Source of the DNA: JARRQB01 sp965368585
GTDB lineage: Bacteria; Pseudomonadota; Gammaproteobacteria; Chromatiales; Chromatiaceae
Direction: 5' to 3'
Assembly (NCBI GenBank): GCA_965368585.1
Contig: CBDUNM010000186.1
Coordinates: 1 to 9,221, forward strand
Length of the DNA: 9,221 nucleotides
A program made the translations under genes and the position numbers. The notes under the pieces are model-generated. The model searched no databases, was not told where the DNA came from, and saw only the letters and a program-made list of their open reading frames with translations. Below are positions 5,655-9,221 of this stretch, one piece after another (position 1 is the stretch's first letter; each line of letters opens with the position of its first letter).

Positions 5655-6530
5655 TCAATCCGATCGGTAAAGTTCAGTGAGAAGGTTTCGAACGCCGAGG
5701 CTGACGTGCGCCCGCTTACGGCGCATCAGGTAGATCGGTGTTGACCACGCTCCGTCACTTAGATCGTGCCATTGAAGCGACGGCATCGTCTCGCACAGTG
5801 ACCTCGGCAAAATGGCAAGATAGTTCGATTGTGCCAGCGTCGCGAGTGCAAACAAAACGGACGTTGTCATAACACCTGGCTGAGGACGCGCGCTACCGCC
5901 GGCGGCAAAAGAAGCATCGATCGCCTCGTCCAACAGGTCCGTGTTTCGGCCGAGTATCCACTGACACCCGTCCAGATCCGCAAGTGTATTTGCGCCACGT
6001 AAGCGCGGATGTCGTATTCGCCCGGCAACGCCCCAGGGCTCCTCGTCGATGGGCTCGATCAATACACTGTCTTGAGATCCAGCCAAAGTCGACGTGATTG
6101 CCAGATCAATCTGGCCGCGATGCAATGCTGCGACAAAATCTCTGTCTATTCCGGCTTCAATATCGATACGAAGTCCGGGATGTTGCTCAGCAAATGCGCC
6201 GACGCGCCGACCTGGCCGCGTTGTTGCTGCAATCGGGCTTAGGCCAATGACGAGCTTGCCACGTTCCAGACCAAGCTCTGCTGCTGCCGCGGTGGTCAAG
6301 CGACCAGCACTCGCAACCACGTCCCTGGCATGTTCGGCCACCGTTTCACCCAATCGTGTCAGAGACATGCCTCGGGTTTCTCGCTCAAAAAGCTTGCCGC
6401 CAACAGATCCCTCGAGTCGTGACAGGCTTTTCGACAAGGCCTGCTGGGTAAGTCCGATCTGGTCTGCGGCCGCCGTAAGACTGCCAGTCTCGACGACGGC
6501 GAGAAGATGCTCCAATTGTCTTAGCTCCAT
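5655..6530 (-). CDS. LysR-type transcriptional regulator
   Basis: A 291-residue LTTR. The N-terminal winged helix-turn-helix (about 1-60) is textbook: MELRQLEHLLAVVETGSLT, AAADQIGLTQQALSKSLSRL, EGSVGGKLFERETRGMSLT. The effector-binding domain of the periplasmic-binding type (about 88-285) starts at KLVIGLSPIAATTRPGRRV and includes the IDLAITS strand. I chose ATG 6528-6530, the standard LTTR start just before ELRQLEHL; the frame stays open 27 codons upstream, but those do not look like LTTR. Its 3' end faces the alpha/beta-hydrolase gene 28 bases away, with no terminator seen. There is no divergent gene upstream, unusual for LTTRs, so targets may lie elsewhere, perhaps the flavoenzyme operon that shares its upstream dyad. 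The effector cannot be predicted. Confidence 0.93.
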   Translation of the reverse strand: MELRQLEHLLAVVETGSLTAAADQIGLTQQALSKSLSRLEGSVGGKLFERETRGMSLTRLGETVAEHARDVVASAGRLTTAAAAELGLERGKLVIGLSPIAATTRPGRRVGAFAEQHPGLRIDIEAGIDRDFVAALHRGQIDLAITSTLAGSQDSVLIEPIDEEPWGVAGRIRHPRLRGANTLADLDGCQWILGRNTDLLDEAIDASFAAGGSARPQPGVMTTSVLFALATLAQSNYLAILPRSLCETMPSLQWHDLSDGAWSTPIYLMRRKRAHVSLGVRNLLTELYRSD

Positions 6531-6534
6531 TTCA

Positions 6535-6547
6535 TGATACAAGCATA
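6535..6547 (-). promoter_or_regulatory. T-N11-A LTTR-box candidate next to the LysR start
   Basis: Within ATGAT-ACAAGC-ATAAT (6534-6549) the arms match at four of five positions and give the T-N11-A spacing (T6535, A6547) typical of LTTR sites. It lies a few bases upstream of the regulator's start codon, a place that would suit autorepression. Short AT-rich matches like this are common by chance. Confidence 0.25.
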
Positions 6548-6560
6548 ATCTGTAGAGTCT

Positions 6561-6577
6561 AACAACCTTGTGTTGTT
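6561..6577. promoter_or_regulatory. Perfect 17-bp dyad upstream of the LysR gene (AACAAC-CTTGT-GTTGTT)
   Basis: Six-base perfect arms around five bases, 31-47 bases upstream of the regulator's ATG. It overlaps a possible -35 on the minus strand (TTGTTA), a position suited to autoregulation. The core ACAAC-N5-GTTGT equals the half-sites and spacing of the dyad at 2731-2745, which is otherwise unrelated in its centre. This makes a shared operator plausible; the binding protein is inferred, not shown. Confidence 0.5.
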
Positions 6578-6709
6578 TCTCCGTATCTTGGAGTTGAGTC
6601 CATATGGTCAAGCAAAGATCGGAAGGGGGCGGTCAGGAACGTGGTGGCGGTGGCCAGGTAAGCACACCGCTAGTGATTGCGATTGATGCTTGGGGTGGTT
6701 GGACTCAAG

Positions 6710-7246
6710 TCAGAACCTGCTTGAAGAGGATGAATTGTTCGCGACGCCAGCACCCAATCTTGCGTCTGACGTAGTTGGCGTGCACGTCACGCCGGAAATA
6801 TGAGAAAAGACGGGTTTCCAGATACCGTCTTGCCGGATAAATGTATTCGAAGACCAGTAATTATGGTGACAGGGCCGGCCGTCCTCATTCTCACGCGTTG
6901 AGTCGCCATGGCCATAGACTATTGCAACGTTGTCTGCGGCGAAGACAATTTCCTCAATTGTGAAGAGGAAGTCATTCTGTGCTTGATCCGGCGGGGTTTC
7001 CCGCAACCAGGCGATCTCCTCGACCTTCGTCCGAACGGAGCCGTCAGGTTCCAGAACCTTAAAACCGTCAGCGAGAAACTCATCCAGACCATCCGCATCT
7101 CGCTCAGCATAAAGCCTTGGCCAGACATCGACCTTTTTCCCGGTAAGAACAGCGACATCGTCTTGCCGATCGCTGGCGATTGCGCCGGAGGCAGTCAGGC
7201 CCGTACCAGCTACCAGAAAGACTATCGCAAATACTGCATCCCTCAT
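6710..7246 (-). CDS. Secreted SnoaL/NTF2-like (DUF4440-type) protein
   Basis: A 178-residue protein with an N-terminal signal peptide (MRDAVFAIVFLVAGTGLTAS, then GAIAS, likely cleaved after AIA or nearby), so periplasmic. The mature part is a single NTF2-like cone: VWPRLYAERDADGLDEFLAD, the strand FKVLEPDG, then TIEEIVFAADNVAIVYGHGD and NTFIRQDGIWKPVFSHIS. Such domains are nuclear-transport-factor-like binders or isomerase/cyclase-type enzymes, and the fold alone does not tell which. The start at 7244-7246 is set by GGAGG, seven bases upstream; an in-frame TTG at 7258 falls beside that site. The C-terminus carries a low-complexity tail (NNSSSSSRF). It shares the strand of the LysR gene, 179 bases ahead of it. 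Confidence 0.82.
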   Translation of the reverse strand: MRDAVFAIVFLVAGTGLTASGAIASDRQDDVAVLTGKKVDVWPRLYAERDADGLDEFLADGFKVLEPDGSVRTKVEEIAWLRETPPDQAQNDFLFTIEEIVFAADNVAIVYGHGDSTRENEDGRPCHHNYWSSNTFIRQDGIWKPVFSHISGVTCTPTTSDARLGAGVANNSSSSSRF

Positions 7247-7262
7247 CTTAACCTCCAAGCTA

Positions 7263-7291
7263 AATAGGCTATTGTGTGACTACGATGTCAA
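7263..7291 (-). promoter_or_regulatory. Candidate promoter of the SnoaL-like gene
   Basis: On the minus strand a perfect TTGACA (complement of 7286-7291) is separated by 17 bases from CCTATT (complement of 7263-7268), a three-of-six -10. The start codon follows about 16 bases after the -10 with a GGAGG ribosome-binding site between them. This would give a very short leader. Eye-based prediction. Confidence 0.4.
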
Positions 7292-7500
7292 TTCCTGCAC
7301 AAAGTTCCACGTACGTCCTGTGCCCCCGCTCTCAGCTTAGCTGAGCCGCTGACGCGAATCACATCGCGCTGTCGGCCGCATGTATCGTTAGTTGTGACCT
7401 TAAACGGACGCTGCTGGCCGGAAGTCGTCGTCCAGGTGTTAGAATCGTCTACGACGGCCGCTGACCCGAAGCGAACATTGAAATCAGACCCTCGTTGTTT
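7288..7500 (-). other. Possible coding remnant between the SnoaL-like and HIT genes
   Basis: An open minus-strand frame here ends at TGA 7288-7290. It reads DFNVRFGSAAVVDDSNTW, a TTTSGQQRPFKVTTNDTCGR stretch, then RQRDVIRVSGSAKLRAG, which looks protein-like and could be a C-terminal beta-rich tail. The frame is open up to 7683, but there it runs antisense through the HIT gene, and no start codon with a ribosome-binding site lies between. Codon third positions are only weakly GC-biased. It may be the truncated end of a lost gene, or chance. I see nothing else in 7292-7524. Confidence 0.2.
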
Positions 7501-7524
7501 TCCGAACCAAAGACCAAATGACCA

Positions 7525-8040
7525 ATGATTGAGCTTCCTGAGCAAGAGCCATGTGAGTTTTGTGAAGGTATGGCCGGCCGTGATCCGACATGGGCGGTCA
7601 TAGAAGAAAGCGCTCATACTGTGACCGCCATTAACCCTTCTCAATATGAAGTTGGTCAATGTTGCGTAATTACAAAGCGACATGTGGGTACGTTGCTGGA
7701 ACTAAACGACGAAGAAGCGTCCGCAATCATCAAGGCTGCGAAACGGGTTGCCAACGCGCTAGTCGCTACATACCAGCCTCTGGGCGTATTGACGTTCCAA
7801 AATAACGGTGTCTATAGCGGTCAGGAGGTACCGCACTATCACTATCATGTGGTGCCTCGACAGCCGGGAAGTGATTGGGGCATTGGACCTCCGCAGCTAG
7901 CTGTTTTTGATGGCGCTGGACGAATCAGGGGCACACCGCACGACGGGTCGCGGGATGAAGAACGACGGCAGCGCGTGCAGGTCGATGCATCGGTGTTGCA
8001 AGAAACTGCGAGTGCGATTCGGGAAAGCCTGCCGGGCTAG
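7525..8040 (+). CDS. HIT-family (histidine triad) nucleotide hydrolase/transferase
   Basis: A 171-residue cytoplasmic protein of the HIT superfamily, which hydrolyses or transfers nucleoside phosphoramidates, dinucleoside polyphosphates or adenylated groups. The signature H-Y-H-Y-H-V-V-P-R (104-112) supplies the catalytic His triad. CEFC (10-13) is the zinc-binding Cys pair seen in PKCI/Fhit-like bacterial members, with further metal ligands likely at His53 and His104. TFQNNGVYSGQEVPHYHYH is the typical lead-in to the active site. The last 50-odd residues (GAGRIRGTPHDGSRDEERRQ onwards) are a polar extension outside the core. The start is the first ATG of the domain, but no good Shine-Dalgarno is visible, so initiation may be weak. 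It stands alone, between a minus-strand gene and a convergent oxidase gene, so context says little. Confidence 0.92.
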   Translation: MIELPEQEPCEFCEGMAGRDPTWAVIEESAHTVTAINPSQYEVGQCCVITKRHVGTLLELNDEEASAIIKAAKRVANALVATYQPLGVLTFQNNGVYSGQEVPHYHYHVVPRQPGSDWGIGPPQLAVFDGAGRIRGTPHDGSRDEERRQRVQVDASVLQETASAIRESLPG

Positions 8041-8065
8041 TTTATCGTAGGGCTGTTTCTGGCCG

Positions 8066-8083
8066 ATTGCGGCAGCCCGCAAT
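8066..8083 (+). terminator. Hairpin after the HIT gene, possible intrinsic terminator
   Basis: ATTGCGG-CAGC-CCGCAAT forms a perfect seven-pair stem with a four-base loop, 26 bases after the HIT stop. It is followed by only TTTC, so termination by U-tract would be weak. It sits between two convergent genes and could serve either. The remaining bases to 8204 show no gene. Confidence 0.45.
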
Positions 8084-8204
8084 TTCACCCAAGCAGACGT
8101 TTCAACGGCAGGTTTCGCGAATAACAGGCACTCCACCTGGGCGGAACGAACGGGGCCAGTCACTCAGATTGCGACACGCGGGATGGTGTTCATCGACTAT
8201 GGCA

Positions 8205-9221
8205 CTAGCTCGGTTTGATATTCGCGTTCAGCCTGAACAGATTCTTCGGGTCGTATTTGTTTTTGAGCTCGACAAGCCGCGGGTAGTTTGGCCCGTAGTT
8301 GCCCCAGGTCTTTTGTTCGGATTCCTCGTTGAGATTGGTGTAGAAGCCCGCCATGTACGGCTCCATTTCCTTGTAGTACTCACGGACGGCCGCGATTCTG
8401 GACTCGTTCTGAGCAGGATCGTCGCCGATATACATGATGCCGAAGTTAAATGCAGCGCCGCGATGTGTGAAAGCGGTTGCGTCGGAAGCAATGGTCGATG
8501 TGACGCCGCCCATGTGCTGGAACCATGAGTTGACCGCACCGCGGTTTGCGAATTCGACGATGACATCGATGACGTCCGGCGTGAGCTCGTTGAGAAAACC
8601 GGACTTCAGGTAGTACTGCTTGCCGGGGCCGAGAAGTCCGTCGGCGCTGGTTTGAACGTCGTGATAGGCGAAAGGCGCCAGCTTGCCACCTTTGAGACCA
8701 GGAAACGCCAGCATCGGAGCGAGCGCCTTCTCACCAGCCGCGTGATCGCCGCACCAGGTGACGCCGACTATAGCGAGGGTTTCCCCGTTTTCGCCGGCAC
8801 CCGGAACCAGCTGTGGCTCGATGTTTGCCTCAATGGGCAGCGTTTCGTGCAGTTCCGCATAGAACGACAGGAAGTCCTTATCGACCGCGTAAATCAGGTC
8901 GCCGCCGTACACCATCGGATTGAAGGGATGTAGCCGGTAGACGAATTCGGTAGCTATGCCAAAATTGCCGCCGCCACCTCGTAAGCCCCAGAACAGGTCG
9001 CTGTTCTCCTTTTCGCTGGCGCGAACGACATCCCCACTGGCCGTCACGACAGTCGCTGCAAGCAGGTTGTCGATAGTCAGCCCCATCTTTCGGTCGGTAC
9101 GGCCAAGGCCGCCGCCGAGAGTAAATCCGCCCGTGCCTGTATGCGAAACAATTCCCGTTGTCGTCATCAGCTTGTGCCTGGTGGAGGCATTATCCATATG
9201 GCCGAGCAGTGATCCGCCGTC
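8205..9221 (-). CDS. FAD-linked oxidase, BBE family (FAD_binding_4 + berberine-bridge-like C-terminus), 5' partial
   Basis: An oxidoreductase of the PCMH/berberine-bridge-enzyme group, which oxidises alcohols, amines or sugars with a bound, often covalently attached, FAD. The reading frame stays open past the right edge, so about 338 residues are present and the N-terminal FAD loop (where covalent His attachment normally lies) is missing. Clear landmarks are GGSLLGHMDNAS then TTGIVSHTGTGGFTLGGGLG (PCMH FAD-binding), NLLAATVVTASGDVVRAS and FWGLRGGGGNFGIAT. The C-terminal BBE motif is NYPRLVELKNKYDPKNLFRLN. It is convergent with the HIT gene, 164 bases away. No signal peptide can be judged because the start is outside. 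Substrate unknown; covalent Cys attachment cannot be decided from the piece seen. Confidence 0.92.
   Translation of the reverse strand, partial: DGGSLLGHMDNASTRHKLMTTTGIVSHTGTGGFTLGGGLGRTDRKMGLTIDNLLAATVVTASGDVVRASEKENSDLFWGLRGGGGNFGIATEFVYRLHPFNPMVYGGDLIYAVDKDFLSFYAELHETLPIEANIEPQLVPGAGENGETLAIVGVTWCGDHAAGEKALAPMLAFPGLKGGKLAPFAYHDVQTSADGLLGPGKQYYLKSGFLNELTPDVIDVIVEFANRGAVNSWFQHMGGVTSTIASDATAFTHRGAAFNFGIMYIGDDPAQNESRIAAVREYYKEMEPYMAGFYTNLNEESEQKTWGNYGPNYPRLVELKNKYDPKNLFRLNANIKPS

Noticed and set aside
6531..6611. 27-codon N-terminal extension of the LysR protein
   Set aside because: LTTRs start directly before the ELRQLEHL-type helix; the extension also covers the dyad at 6561-6577.
6647..6670. 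Hairpin GCGGTG-N12-CACCGC downstream of the SnoaL-like gene
   Set aside because: No T tract on either strand and a long loop, so not supported as an intrinsic terminator.
6604..6774. Plus-strand 56-codon ORF starting MVKQRSEGGG
   Set aside because: Gly-rich, no recognisable domain, no clear ribosome-binding site, and it runs antisense into the SnoaL-like gene.
1..9221. CRISPR arrays, tRNA/rRNA genes, insertion sequences, toxin-antitoxin or phage-defence genes
   Set aside because: No regularly spaced repeats, cloverleaf-like segments, transposase motifs or defence domains were seen on either strand.

Overview
The window looks like an accessory or catabolic stretch of a proteobacterial chromosome, most likely a gammaproteobacterium, with GC in the mid-50s by eye. 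It starts with the last 36 codons of glmS, whose C-terminus (ending in NLAKSVTVE) is very typical of proteobacteria. The 3' end of glmS is the classical Tn7 attachment region, so the flexible gene content that follows sits at a known insertion hotspot. No transposition genes or Tn7-like ends are visible here.

Left block, minus strand (2659 to 242): a tightly packed three-gene unit. It holds a soluble FAD-dependent dehydrogenase of the fumarate reductase/3-ketosteroid dehydrogenase-like superfamily, a 70-residue protein of unknown function, and an integral membrane protein of about six spans with a YWLGGD motif. Centre block, plus strand (2825 or 3113 to 5626): a divergent unit with a doubtful 84-codon ORF, a 244-residue uncharacterised protein, a second membrane protein clearly paralogous to the first (YWLGSE), a short (perhaps truncated) lipocalin-like protein, and an alpha/beta-hydrolase-fold protein. 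The hydrolase-fold protein has His where the nucleophile should be. Stop/start overlaps of four bases show that most of these genes are translationally coupled. The two units share the intergenic region near 2660-2825, which carries a perfect 15-bp dyad next to a candidate minus-strand promoter.

Right block: a LysR-type regulator (minus), a secreted SnoaL/NTF2-like protein (minus), a HIT-family nucleotide hydrolase/transferase (plus), and the C-terminal three-quarters of a BBE-type FAD-linked oxidase (minus) that runs off the right edge.

How it may work together (inference): the paired operons look like a small pathway for a hydrophobic organic substrate. The flavoenzyme would oxidise or reduce it, and the membrane paralogues may anchor the enzyme or link it to membrane electron carriers. 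The accessory lipocalin-like and hydrolase-fold proteins would bind or process intermediates. The same half-sites and spacing (ACAAC-N5-GTTGT) occur upstream of both the flavoenzyme operon and the LysR gene, which suggests that one regulator may control both. The substrate is not identifiable from sequence alone.
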